Origin: Variovorax jilinensis | GTDB taxonomy: Bacteria > Pseudomonadota > Gammaproteobacteria > Burkholderiales > Burkholderiaceae_C | Length of the DNA stretch: 64,000 nt | Assembly (NCBI RefSeq): GCF_030316885.1 | Contig: NZ_JASZYQ010000003.1 | Location: 799,687 to 863,686, forward strand | Direction of reading: 5' to 3' | Shown: positions 1 through 10,792 of the stretch, piece after piece | Layout: every line of letters starts with the position of its first letter | Position numbering within the stretch: position 1 is the stretch's first letter | Translations under genes and position numbers: made by a program | The notes under the pieces: model-generated | Databases searched by the model: none | The model's input: the letters and a program-made list of their open reading frames with translations, nothing else | Told to the model about the DNA's origin: nothing

Positions 1-1862
1 TCCACGGCGAGAAATCGCCCTCCTTCTCGGTCAGCCCGACCAAGCAGTTCTATCACTGCTTCGGCTGCGGCGTGCACGGAAACGCCATCGGCTTCCTGAT
101 GGAGCATGCAGGGATGGGCTTCGTCGAGGCGGTGCACGACCTCGCCGGCCAGTATGGCCTCCAGGTGCCCGAGGACGACGCCTCCCCCGAGGAACGCGCC
201 CGCGCCGCCGGTCAGCGCCAGAAGCAGGCCACGCTGTCGGAGGTGCTCGAAAAGGCCGGCGAGGCCTACCGCAAGCAGCTGCGCCAGTCGCCCGCAGCGA
301 TCCAGTACCTAAAGGGCCGCGGCGTCTCGGGCGAGGTCGCCAAGCAGTTCGGCATCGGCTATGCGCCGGCCGGCTGGCGGTCGCTGGCCAGCGTCTTTCC
401 CGACTACGACGACCCGCTGCTGGCCGAGAGCGGCCTCGTGATCACCGGCGAAGTCGAGGAAGGCGCGGATGCCAAGCGTTACGACCGATTCCGGGATCGG
501 GTCATGTTCCCGATCCGCAACGTCAAGGGCGAATGCATCGGCTTCGGCGGCCGGGTGCTCGGCAACGAGAAGCCCAAGTACCTGAATTCGCCCGAGACGC
601 CGGTGTTCAGCAAGGGCCGCGAGCTCTACGGCCTGTACGAAGCGCGCGCCGCCTTCCGCGACCGCGGCTATGCACTGGTCACCGAGGGCTACATGGACGT
701 GGTGGCGCTCGCGCAGCTCGGGTTTCCGAATGCGGTCGCCACGCTGGGCACCGCCTGCACGCCCGAGCACGTGCAGAAGCTGTTCCGGTTCACCGAGTCG
801 GTGGTGTTCAGCTTCGACGGCGACGGCGCCGGCCGGCGGGCCGCGCGCAAGGCGCTCGACGGCGCCCTGAGCTACGCCACCGACGTGCGCAGCATCAAGT
901 TCCTGTTCCTGCCGGCCGAGCACGACCCCGACAGCTTCATTCGCGAATTCGGCGCCGACGCCTTCGCGCGTTGCGTCGCCGAGGCCACGCCGCTGAGCCG
1001 CTTCCTGATCGAGGCAGCACGCGAGGGCTGCGAGCTGTCCAGCGCCGAGGGGCGCGCCCGCATGGCGAGCAATGCCCGCCCGCTCTGGAGCGCCCTGCCC
1101 GAGGGCGCGCTCAAGCGCCAGCTGCTCGGCGAGCTCGCGGCGCTGGCGCAACTCGGCGCGGCCGAGCTCGAGGCGCTGTGGGCGCCCGCCAAGGCACGCC
1201 CCGCGCCCGCAGCGACGGCCGAGGCCTGGCAGCAGGAGCCGCCGCCCTTCACCGAGGCCGACTGGGACACCCGCGACCAGTGGTTCGACGCCCAGTCGCG
1301 CAGCAGCGGCACGGGCGCCGGCTACGAGAAGCGCCGCCTCGGCGGCAAGCCGTTCCGGACACCGCCCCCGCCGCGCCCGCCGCCTGGAGGCCGCCGGCTG
1401 CCGACCAGCCGCGCCGACGTGGCAGCGCGCCTGCTGCTGTCGAATCCCGCCGAGTGGGAGGCGCTGTCGCACGAGCTGCATGCGCTCCTGTGCGAGCTGC
1501 CGGGCGAGCACGGCGCCCTGTTCGCCTGGCTCGACAGCCAGTCGCACGAGCACGGCGTCCAGCCCTGGGCGGCGCTGCGCGAGGGCCTGCGCGAACAGCC
1601 TTTCGAAGCGCTCGCGGTGCGGGTCATGACCGGCCCCGATGGCGGGCCGATCGGCGACGCCGAGGGCGATCAGGCCGCCGATTCGGCGCGCGAGCTGCGC
1701 AGCGTGCTCGACCACATGCTCGACGAACGGCTCAAGCTGCAGCAGAGCGAGGCGATCGCAGCCGTCGGCAGCGATCCGAGGGCGCTGGAGCGCTACAAGG
1801 CCCTGGAAGCGCGCCGGCTGGAACTGCGCCAGCGCCTCAGGCCGGCCCCCGACGGCAACTGA
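1..1862 (+). CDS. dnaG: DNA primase, 5'-truncated by the window edge
   Basis: Primase that makes RNA primers for the replication fork. The reading frame is open from the first bases (codons start at position 3), so the gene begins outside the window. The first full codon is the His of the N-terminal CHC2 zinc ribbon, followed by HGEKSPSF and YHCFGCG, which completes the zinc site. The catalytic TOPRIM domain follows, with EGYMD near 690 and the metal-binding FDGDGAGRRA near 810-845. The C-terminal third, rich in Ala/Pro/Arg, is the variable linker and helicase-binding region. GTG at 72 is only an internal codon inside the zinc ribbon, not a start. rpoD follows on the same strand, the usual proteobacterial macromolecular-synthesis arrangement. 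Confidence 0.97.
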   Translation, partial: HGEKSPSFSVSPTKQFYHCFGCGVHGNAIGFLMEHAGMGFVEAVHDLAGQYGLQVPEDDASPEERARAAGQRQKQATLSEVLEKAGEAYRKQLRQSPAAIQYLKGRGVSGEVAKQFGIGYAPAGWRSLASVFPDYDDPLLAESGLVITGEVEEGADAKRYDRFRDRVMFPIRNVKGECIGFGGRVLGNEKPKYLNSPETPVFSKGRELYGLYEARAAFRDRGYALVTEGYMDVVALAQLGFPNAVATLGTACTPEHVQKLFRFTESVVFSFDGDGAGRRAARKALDGALSYATDVRSIKFLFLPAEHDPDSFIREFGADAFARCVAEATPLSRFLIEAAREGCELSSAEGRARMASNARPLWSALPEGALKRQLLGELAALAQLGAAELEALWAPAKARPAPAATAEAWQQEPPPFTEADWDTRDQWFDAQSRSSGTGAGYEKRRLGGKPFRTPPPPRPPPGGRRLPTSRADVAARLLLSNPAEWEALSHELHALLCELPGEHGALFAWLDSQSHEHGVQPWAALREGLREQPFEALAVRVMTGPDGGPIGDAEGDQAADSARELRSVLDHMLDERLKLQQSEAIAAVGSDPRALERYKALEARRLELRQRLRPAPDGN

Positions 1863-1868
1863 AACTGC

Positions 1869-1894
1869 TTGAAAAACGCGCAACGCGCTATAAT
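1869..1894 (+). promoter_or_regulatory. Probable sigma-70 promoter for rpoD
   Basis: A perfect -10 box TATAAT lies at 1889-1894. The best -35 match is TTGAAA at 1869-1874, but the 14-bp spacing is short, so the real -35 contact may be weaker and elsewhere. The -10 lies 27 bp after the dnaG stop, so rpoD can be transcribed independently of dnaG. The sequence around the -10 (GCGC before, GGCTT after) resembles that of the tRNA-Gly promoter at 40.09 kb. Confidence 0.65.
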
Positions 1895-2067
1895 GTAGGG
1901 CTTAGCCCGGCGCGGATCACGATCAGCGCCTGGCGACAGGCAAGAGCGACAGCAGCACCTCCGGGCCGATCCGATGCGCAATGCACTTCCCAAAGGGGAT
2001 ACGGATCAATACACCGCAAGGACTGCACACCAAATGTTCGCCCGACATCTTGCCTGTTGACGGTCGT

Positions 2068-2087
2068 CCGGGGATTCACGTCCCCGG
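2068..2087 (+). other. Hairpin in the rpoD leader
   Basis: A perfect 7-bp stem (CCGGGGA at 2068-2074, TCCCCGG at 2081-2087) closes a 6-nt loop, TTCACG. No T-run follows, so it is not a standard terminator. It sits about 80 bp upstream of the rpoD start and may stabilise or regulate the leader mRNA. Its role is inferred only from position. Confidence 0.4.
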
Positions 2088-2169
2088 CGCCGCAGTGTTT
2101 GTGCTCCTGCCTGCGCCGGGTTTGTGGCGCGTGAGATTCCGCTTGGTTCATCCCGTTGTTCGAGGTCCT

Positions 2170-4479
<2,310 letters not shown>

Positions 4480-4481
4480 CC

Positions 4482-4584
4482 CGCCCCCAGGTTGGCTCAC
4501 TTCGTGCAGCCGCCCACCCCCGACCGGGGGCAACACCAACGGCCCGGCAAAGCCGGTTCCGCGGTGTTCCACGAAAAGAGAGAT
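4482..4584 (+). repeat. Three-hairpin dispersed intergenic element, copy A
   Basis: Starts 2 bp after the rpoD stop. It shares almost its full length with copies at 18328-18430 (+) and 12693-12802 (-). Three potential hairpins occur in order: GGCT/AGCC around CACTTCGTG, CCCCC/GGGGG around GACC, and CCGGC/GCCGG around AAA. The element ends near GAAAAGAGA. It lies wholly between genes, in the orientation of the upstream gene. Confidence 0.8.
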
Positions 4585-4590
4585 GACCGG

Positions 4591-4618
4591 AAGGCGCCCA
4601 TGTGGCGCCTTTCCTTTT
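4591..4618 (+). terminator. Intrinsic terminator of rpoD
   Basis: The 8-bp stem AAGGCGCC (4591-4598) / GGCGCCTT (4604-4611) has a 5-nt loop and is followed by TCCTTTT. It lies downstream of repeat copy A and just before the ribosome-binding site of the next gene, so it should end rpoD transcription or attenuate read-through. Confidence 0.75.
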
Positions 4619-4634
4619 GGAGACCGGAGACACC

Positions 4635-5867
4635 ATGAACCCCGACGCCGACAAACTCTGGCGCGCGCCGCGCTGGGCGCTGGCCGTGCTGCTCGCGGTG
4701 CTCGGCATGCTCGGGCCGTTCTCCATCGACACCTACATCCCGGCCTTCTCGGGCATCGCGCAGTCGATCGGCGCCACGCCCGGCGAGATGCAGCAGACGC
4801 TGTCGGCCTACCTGTTCGGCTTCGCCTTCATGAACCTGTTTCACGGCGCGCTGTCGGACAGCTTCGGGCGCCGGCCGGTGGTGCTGTGGGGGCTGGCGGT
4901 ATTCACGATCGCCTCGCTGGGCTGCGCGCTGTCGCAGACCATCGGCCAGCTGGTGCTGTTCCGCGCGCTGCAGGGGCTGTCGACCGGCGCCGGCATCGTG
5001 GTCTCGCGCGCCGTGATCCGCGACATGTTCCCGCCGGCCGAGGCGCAGAAGGTGATGGCGCAGGTCACGATCTACTTCGGCATCGCCCCGGCGATCGCGC
5101 CGATCGTCGGCGGCTTCCTGTTCGTGCACCTCGGCTGGCACAGCATCTTCTGGTTCCTGGTGGGGGTCGGCGTGGTGCTGTGGGCCGCCAACTACAAGCT
5201 GCTGCCCGAGACGCTGCACCGCAGCCAGCGCCAGCCTTTCGAGGTCCGGCACCTGATGCGCGGCTACTGGGACCTGTGTTCCGACCCGCGCTTCCTGCTG
5301 CTGGCCTTCGCGAGCGGCGTGCCGTTCAACGGCATGTTCCTCTACGTGCTGGCAGCGCCGGCCTTCCTGGGCGACCACCTGGCGCTGGCGCCGACGCAGT
5401 TCTTCTGGTTCTTCCTGCTGACCATCGGCGGCATCATGGCCGGCGCCTGGGCCAGCGGCCGCATGGCCGGCAAGGTCGCCCCGAAGCGGCAGATCCGCGA
5501 CGGCTTCGTCATCATGCTGGCGACCTCGCTGGTCAACGTGGTGGCCAATGCCCTGTTCACGCCGCATGCCGCGTGGGCGCTGTGGCCGCTCGCGGTGTTC
5601 GCCTTCGGCTGGGCGCTGATGGTGCCGGTCGTGACGCTGCTGGTGCTCGACCTGCATCCCGAGCGACGCGGGATGGCGTCCTCGCTGCAGGCCGTGATCG
5701 GCTCGACCGCCAACGGCATCGTGGCCGGCGTGGTGGCGCCGCTCGTGATGCATTCGACCCTGGCGCTCGCGCTCACCTCGATCTTCATGCTGGCCGTGGG
5801 CCTCGTGGCCTGGGTCTGGCTGCATGCGCGCTGGCCAGAGATAGGGCGCCTGGTCAACGGCGCCTGA
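4635..5867 (+). CDS. MFS multidrug exporter, Bcr/CflA type
   Basis: 410-aa inner-membrane protein with about 12 hydrophobic segments, of the 12-TM drug:proton antiporter group that includes Bcr and CflA. The N-terminal GPFSIDTYIPAF is typical of that subgroup, and FGRRPVVLWG is the MFS loop 2-3 motif. The ATG at 4635 was chosen because GGAG lies at 4619-4622; an upstream in-frame ATG at 4602 lies in the rpoD terminator. Its end overlaps the convergent LysR gene by 14 bp. The substrate cannot be read from sequence; drug or metabolite efflux is a family-level inference. Confidence 0.85.
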   Translation: MNPDADKLWRAPRWALAVLLAVLGMLGPFSIDTYIPAFSGIAQSIGATPGEMQQTLSAYLFGFAFMNLFHGALSDSFGRRPVVLWGLAVFTIASLGCALSQTIGQLVLFRALQGLSTGAGIVVSRAVIRDMFPPAEAQKVMAQVTIYFGIAPAIAPIVGGFLFVHLGWHSIFWFLVGVGVVLWAANYKLLPETLHRSQRQPFEVRHLMRGYWDLCSDPRFLLLAFASGVPFNGMFLYVLAAPAFLGDHLALAPTQFFWFFLLTIGGIMAGAWASGRMAGKVAPKRQIRDGFVIMLATSLVNVVANALFTPHAAWALWPLAVFAFGWALMVPVVTLLVLDLHPERRGMASSLQAVIGSTANGIVAGVVAPLVMHSTLALALTSIFMLAVGLVAWVWLHARWPEIGRLVNGA

Positions 5868-6816
5868 CCGCCGGATTCGCCGGATTCGCCGGCTTCCCCG
5901 GGCGCGCCGGCACGGGCGCCGGTGGCCAGTGCGCGGGATCCGCGAATCGCTCGACCAGGAAATCCAGCAGCACGCGCATCGAGGCAGGCATCTGGCGCCG
6001 CGAGCCATAGACACCGAAGACGCCCAGGCCCTGGGGCACGAAGCCCGGCAACAGGGCGACCAATTGCCCCCGGGCAATCGGGGCGCTGGCCGAATAGGCG
6101 GGCTGCAGCGCAATGCCGGCACCCTCGATGGCGGCGGTCAGCAGCACCCCCGACTCGTTGGCGCTCAGGTTGCCGCCCACAGGCACCGCCACTTCCCCAC
6201 CCTGATGCTCGAAGCTCCACAGGCTCTTGCCGAAATACGAGTAGGTCAGGCAGTTGTGGAGCGCCAGGTCCTGTGCACTGCGTGGCGTGCCGTGCGCCGC
6301 GAGGTAGGCCGGCGACGCGCAGACCACCGACGGGCAGCGCCCGAGCGGCCGCGCGATGAGGTTGGGATCGAGGCCGTTGGTGATGCGGATCGCGAGGTCG
6401 ATGCGTTCCTCGACCAGGTTCACGGGCCGCGAGTCGATGTGCAGGTCGATGGCGGCCAGCGGATGGCGCCGCAAATATTCGGTCACGGCAGCGGCCAGCA
6501 CGTCCTGCGCGAGCGACTGCGCGCAGGCCACGCGCAGCAGGCCGCGAGGCAGGTCGGCTTCGGTGTCGGCGGCTCGCCCCATGTCGGACGCCACCTCCAG
6601 CATCTGGCGGCAGCGCGCGAGCGTCTGCTCGCCGGCCTCCGTGAGGCTCAGGCGCCGGGTCGTGCGGTGCAGCAGCCGCGCGCCTGCCCACTGCTCCATC
6701 TGTGCCAGATAGCGCGTGACCATCGGCCGCGACATCTCGAGCGCATCGGCCGCGGCCGTCATGCTGGCCCGCTCGGCGATGGTGACGAAGACTTCGGCGG
6801 CCGTGATGCGGTCCAT
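5854..6816 (-). CDS. LysR-family transcriptional regulator
   Basis: 320-aa regulator. An N-terminal winged helix-turn-helix (residues ~4-63, with TAAADALEMSRPMVTRYLAQME and the LysR-typical RRLSLTEAGE) precedes a periplasmic-binding-protein-like effector domain. It is divergent from the NAD(P)-binding reductase at 6956, the usual layout for a LysR protein and its target. A perfect 12-bp palindrome abuts its start codon and could be an autoregulatory site. The C-terminus ends in a short Pro-Ala-Asn repeat encoded by three copies of a 9-bp unit (5870-5896), which looks like late addition by slippage. No good Shine-Dalgarno sequence is visible. Confidence 0.9.
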   Translation of the reverse strand: MDRITAAEVFVTIAERASMTAAADALEMSRPMVTRYLAQMEQWAGARLLHRTTRRLSLTEAGEQTLARCRQMLEVASDMGRAADTEADLPRGLLRVACAQSLAQDVLAAAVTEYLRRHPLAAIDLHIDSRPVNLVEERIDLAIRITNGLDPNLIARPLGRCPSVVCASPAYLAAHGTPRSAQDLALHNCLTYSYFGKSLWSFEHQGGEVAVPVGGNLSANESGVLLTAAIEGAGIALQPAYSASAPIARGQLVALLPGFVPQGLGVFGVYGSRRQMPASMRVLLDFLVERFADPAHWPPAPVPARPGKPANPANPAVRRR

Positions 6817-6828
6817 ATTCGATCGAAT
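6817..6828. promoter_or_regulatory. Palindrome between divergent lysR and reductase genes
   Basis: ATTCGATCGAAT is a perfect 12-bp palindrome directly upstream of the LysR start codon. LysR boxes are interrupted dyads, usually T-N11-A, and this one lies where autoregulation would act. Assignment to this regulator is inference. Confidence 0.4.
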
Positions 6829-6955
6829 GATGAAATAAAGAGTTGCATGCTAAGGGCTTTTTGAATCGATTGGAGAAACCTACGATCAGGAGACGGTGGG
6901 CTCGGCGCCCGCTGCCCTCTGCCTCCCTCTTTCAAACTTTCTCCAGGAGATATCC

Positions 6956-7573
6956 ATGAGCCACATCGCCATCCTCGGCATCACGGGCCGTGCGGGTTCG
7001 CGAATTGCCGCCGAACTGCTGAATCGCGGCCACACCGTGACCGGCATCTCGCGCCACGTCGGCGACGCCCCGCAGCGCGCCGGCCTCACGCTCCAGTCGG
7101 CCGACGCGACTTCGGTGGAGGCACTGGTGCCGCTGCTGCGCGGCCACGACGCGGTCATCAGCGCGACGCGCTTCGCGGGAGGCAGCGACGCCGCCACGCT
7201 GGTGGCCGCTGCCACTCAGGCAGGCGTGCCGCGCCTGCTCGTCGTCGGCGGCGCCGGCAGCCTCGAGGTGGCGCCCGGCCATGCGCTGGTCGACACGCCC
7301 CAGTTTCCCGAGGCCTACAAGGCCGAGGCCCAGGCGGGCGCGGCCTTCCTGCGCGACCTGCGCACCGAGAAGACGCTCGACTGGACCTTCCTCTCTCCCT
7401 CGGCACTGTTCGAGCCCGGCGAGCGCACGGGCAGCTTTCGCCTCGGCAGCGATGCGCTGCTGAGCGACGCCGCGGGCAAGAGCCGGATCTCGATGGAGGA
7501 CTACGCGATCGCGCTGGCCGACGAGATCGAGGCGCCGAAGCATTCGCGCGGCCGCTTCACGGTCGGCTACTGA
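6956..7573 (+). CDS. NAD(P)-binding (NmrA/SDR-like) reductase
   Basis: 205-aa protein starting at the ATG at 6956, preceded by AGGAGA. The N-terminus MSHIAILGITGRAGSRIAAELLNRGH is a Rossmann beta-alpha-beta unit with a glycine-rich GxxGxxG nucleotide loop. The rest matches the short, single-domain atypical SDR group often named NmrA-like or NAD-dependent epimerase-like (YwnB/BVR-B type). Members reduce flavins or quinones or sense NAD(P); the substrate here is unknown. Divergent transcription from the LysR gene suggests that it is the regulator's target. Confidence 0.8.
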   Translation: MSHIAILGITGRAGSRIAAELLNRGHTVTGISRHVGDAPQRAGLTLQSADATSVEALVPLLRGHDAVISATRFAGGSDAATLVAAATQAGVPRLLVVGGAGSLEVAPGHALVDTPQFPEAYKAEAQAGAAFLRDLRTEKTLDWTFLSPSALFEPGERTGSFRLGSDALLSDAAGKSRISMEDYAIALADEIEAPKHSRGRFTVGY

Positions 7574-7605
7574 TCCCAGGCACCGGCGCGCTGCCGCACC
7601 CCGGT

Positions 7606-8682
7606 TCAGGGCGTGATCGCCACCTTCAGCACCCCGTCGCGCTGGTTGGCGAACAGCTCGTAGGCCGCCTCGATGTCGTCGAGCCTGAAGCGGTGGGTCA
7701 CGAGCGGCTTGAGGTCGACACGTCCCGAGCCGACCACCTCCATCAGCCGCCGCATGCGTTCCTTGCCGCCCGGGCACAGGGTGCTGACGATGCTCAGGTC
7801 GCCCAGGCCGGCGGCATAGGCGCCGAGCGGGATGCGCAGGTCGCTCGAGTAGACGCCGAGGCTCGACAAGGTGCCGCCCGGGCGCAGCACCCGCAGCGAC
7901 GACTCGAAGGTGCCCTGGGTGCCCAGCGCCTCGATCGCGACGTCAGCGCCACGGCCGTCGGTCAGGGCGAGGATCTGCTCGACCGGGTCGCCCTGCCTGA
8001 AGTCGACCACATGGTCCGCACCGAGAGCGCGCGCCACCGCCAGCCGCTCGGGCACGGTGTCGACGCCGATGATGGTGCTGGCACCCATCAGCCGGGCGCC
8101 GGCGACCGCGCAGAGGCCGATCGGGCCCAGCGCGAAGACGACCACCGTATCGCCGATCTGCACGCCGCCACGCTCGGCCCCCGAGAAGCCGGTCGACATG
8201 ATGTCGGGACACATCAGCACCTGCTCGTCGCTCAATGCATCGGGGATCGGGCTCAGGTTGGCCATCGCGTCGCGCACCAGCACGTATTCGGCCTGACAGC
8301 CGTCGATGGTGTTGCCGAACTTCCAGCCGCCCATGGCCTTGAAGCCATGCCGGGTGCCGACGCCGTCCTGCGATCCGCAGCCGCAGAGGCAGGCATAGCT
8401 GTGGCCGCTCGGCGTGATGGCGCCGGCGATCACGCGCTGCCCTTCCTGGAAGCCTTCGACCGCCGAACCCAGCTTGTCGATCACGCCGACCGGCTCATGG
8501 CCGATGGTGAGGCCGCGCTCGACCGGATATTCGCCCTTGAGGATGTGGACGTCTGTGCCGCAGATCGTGGTGGTTGTGATGCGGATCAGCGCGTCGAGCG
8601 GGCCGACATCGGGGATCGGCTTTTCCTCGAGCACGATGCGCCCCTTCTCGACGAAGACGGCGGCTTTCATTTTCTGGGTCAT
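7606..8682 (-). CDS. Zinc-dependent medium-chain alcohol dehydrogenase
   Basis: 358-aa MDR enzyme oxidising alcohols (or reducing carbonyls) with NAD(P). Catalytic zinc ligands are visible: Cys41 (ICGTDVH), His62-Glu63 (GHEPVG) and Asp160 (MCPDIMSTG). The Asp ligand and the MSTGFSGAE context are those of the secondary-alcohol-dehydrogenase group (Clostridium beijerinckii type). The structural-zinc four-Cys lobe is replaced by a Cys/Gly segment near 97-104. The cofactor loop is ALGPIG (184-189). It converges on the reductase gene with a 32-bp gap and is preceded by AAAGGGATC. Secondary alcohols are the family-level guess for the substrate. Confidence 0.88.
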   Translation of the reverse strand: MTQKMKAAVFVEKGRIVLEEKPIPDVGPLDALIRITTTTICGTDVHILKGEYPVERGLTIGHEPVGVIDKLGSAVEGFQEGQRVIAGAITPSGHSYACLCGCGSQDGVGTRHGFKAMGGWKFGNTIDGCQAEYVLVRDAMANLSPIPDALSDEQVLMCPDIMSTGFSGAERGGVQIGDTVVVFALGPIGLCAVAGARLMGASTIIGVDTVPERLAVARALGADHVVDFRQGDPVEQILALTDGRGADVAIEALGTQGTFESSLRVLRPGGTLSSLGVYSSDLRIPLGAYAAGLGDLSIVSTLCPGGKERMRRLMEVVGSGRVDLKPLVTHRFRLDDIEAAYELFANQRDGVLKVAITP

Positions 8683-8775
8683 GGCGATGGATCCCTTTCG
8701 GCAGTGAGGAAGAACAAGGGCCCATTCGACCGCAAACAGGTTGCAGCGACTTGACCGGGCGCAAGGAAGGGCGGA

Positions 8776-9180
8776 TTACGGCGCCGACGCGCCTTCCAGC
8801 GTTCGCTTCATCGCCTGCATGCCGGCCTCGATCATGGCGGCGATGGACGCGGCCATCTCGTTCGGCAGCAGGTCGGCGACCCAGACCAGCCGGCTTTCGG
8901 TCTCGCCTTCGGAGATGACCTGCAGCGAGGCGTTGTGGTGCGTGAGCGGGCCCCCGGTCGCGGACCACGAGGTGCGTCGCGCAGCGTCGTCGACACTCAC
9001 GATCAGCTCGCGCGCGACCATGCCATTGGCGAAGGTCACGATGCGGGCATCACCCTCGAGCCGGCAATCGGTGACGAAGCCCGGCACGAGCCGGCGGTGG
9101 ATCTGGCCAACGTCGCGCACGGCGTCCCAGATGGCGTCGGCGCTGGCCGAAACGCGGATTTCCTGTCGGATCGCTGCCAT
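8776..9180 (-). CDS. SRPBCC (START-like) family protein
   Basis: 134-aa protein of the polyketide cyclase/dehydrase-like SRPBCC superfamily. The N-terminal IRQEIRVSASADAIWDAVRDVGQIHRRLVPG is the hallmark first strand and helix, and the C-terminal amphipathic helix closes the hydrophobic ligand cavity. There is no signal peptide and no obvious catalytic residue set. It is 93 bp upstream of the dehydrogenase on the same strand, so co-transcription is possible. Function is unknown beyond binding of a small hydrophobic ligand. Confidence 0.8.
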   Translation of the reverse strand: MAAIRQEIRVSASADAIWDAVRDVGQIHRRLVPGFVTDCRLEGDARIVTFANGMVARELIVSVDDAARRTSWSATGGPLTHHNASLQVISEGETESRLVWVADLLPNEMAASIAAMIEAGMQAMKRTLEGASAP

Positions 9181-9223
9181 CGTTGTCCCCTTGAGGCCGA
9201 GGACCGAAGTCTAGGACGAAGTC

Positions 9224-9267
9224 GGCGCGCCAGCGAGTGCGGCGCGCCAGCGAGTGCGGCGCGCCGC
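9224..9267. repeat. Tandem 17-bp repeat
   Basis: The unit GGCGCGCCAGCGAGTGC is present at 9224-9240 and 9241-9257, then a partial third copy (GGCGCGCCGC) runs to 9267. It sits between the 5' end of the SRPBCC gene and the 3' end of the livF-like gene, both on the minus strand. Probably a slippage-prone spacer. Confidence 0.8.
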
Positions 9268-9280
9268 TTTTGCGCGGAAA

Positions 9281-9980
9281 TCAGCGCGCGACGCCGAGCA
9301 GCCGCTCGAGCACCTCGGGCTGGGCGCGCAGCGTGGCGGCCTGGTCGGCATGCACCACCGTGCCGTGGTCGAGCACCACGGCCTGGTCCGAGATCGCGAG
9401 GATCGCCTGCGGATGCTGCTCGACGATGATCGCCGCCAGCCCTTCCTCGCGCGTGATTCGGCGGATGGCGCGCAGCAACTCTTCCACGATGATCGGCGCC
9501 AGGCCCTCCAGCGGCTCGTCGAGCAGCAGCAGTGTCGGGTTCAGCACCAGCGCGCGGCCGACCGCCAGCATCTGCTGCTCGCCGCCCGACAGCTGCGTGC
9601 CGAGGTTGGACTTGCGCTCGGCCAGCCGCGGGAACATCTCGTAGACGCGCTGCGCGTTCCACTTGCCGGGCCGCTCCACGGCCGTGAGGTTCTCGTGCAC
9701 CGTGAGCGACTTGAAGATGTTGCGCTCCTGCGGCACCCAGCCGATGCCGGCCGCGGCGCGCAGGTGCGAGGGCAGCTTGTGCAGCGCCGGCGTGGCGCCG
9801 AGCGCGATGCTGCCGCCGTGCTGGCGCGTGACGCCGGCCAGCGTGTTGATCAACGTGGTCTTGCCGGTGCCGTTGCGGCCCAGCAGTGCCAGCGTCTGGC
9901 CCTGGCCCAGCGAGAGCGCGATGTCGTGCAGCACCACGGCTTCGCCGTAGCCCGCGCTGAGGTTCTCGATGCGCAGCAGT

Positions 9981-9988
<8 letters not shown>
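9281..9988 (-). CDS. livF: Branched-chain amino acid-type ABC transporter ATPase
   Basis: 235-aa ATPase, last gene of a five-gene Liv-type operon. Walker A is GRNGTGKTT (38-46), the signature is LSGGEQQ, and Walker B is LLLLDEPLEGLAP, typical of LivF. It overlaps the end of the livG-like gene by 8 bp. It energises import through the LivH/LivM-like permeases. Because the operon sits beside a Rieske oxygenase and its reductase, an aromatic or other carboxylate is a likelier substrate than leucine; that is inference. Confidence 0.92.
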
Positions 9989-10757
<769 letters not shown>

Positions 10758-10792
10758 TGGCAAACCTCCGCCTTCAGGCGGCCGGGCGGCGC

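Larger units (their letters stand above)
1863..2169 (+). other. dnaG-rpoD intergenic region and rpoD leader
   Basis: This 307-bp gap holds the rpoD promoter at its left end and about 270 nt of presumed untranslated leader. The frame of rpoD stays open back to an ATG at 1981. However, the peptide it would add is not sigma-factor-like, and the ATG at 2170 has a GAGG sequence 5 bp upstream. I see no tRNA or known riboswitch here, only one clear hairpin (2068-2087). Confidence 0.6.

Noticed and set aside
1981..2169. An N-terminal extension of RpoD from the ATG at 1981
   Set aside because: The extra 63 residues are not sigma-like, the region contains the leader hairpin, and the ATG at 2170 has a Shine-Dalgarno sequence and starts the typical Lys-rich tail.
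4482..4584. An insertion sequence or its remnant
   Set aside because: The shared element is ~105 bp, has no reading frame for a transposase and no clear terminal inverted repeats or target duplications. It is better described as a structured intergenic repeat.
9224..9267. A CRISPR array
   Set aside because: The repeats are directly adjacent with no unique spacers, and no cas genes are present.
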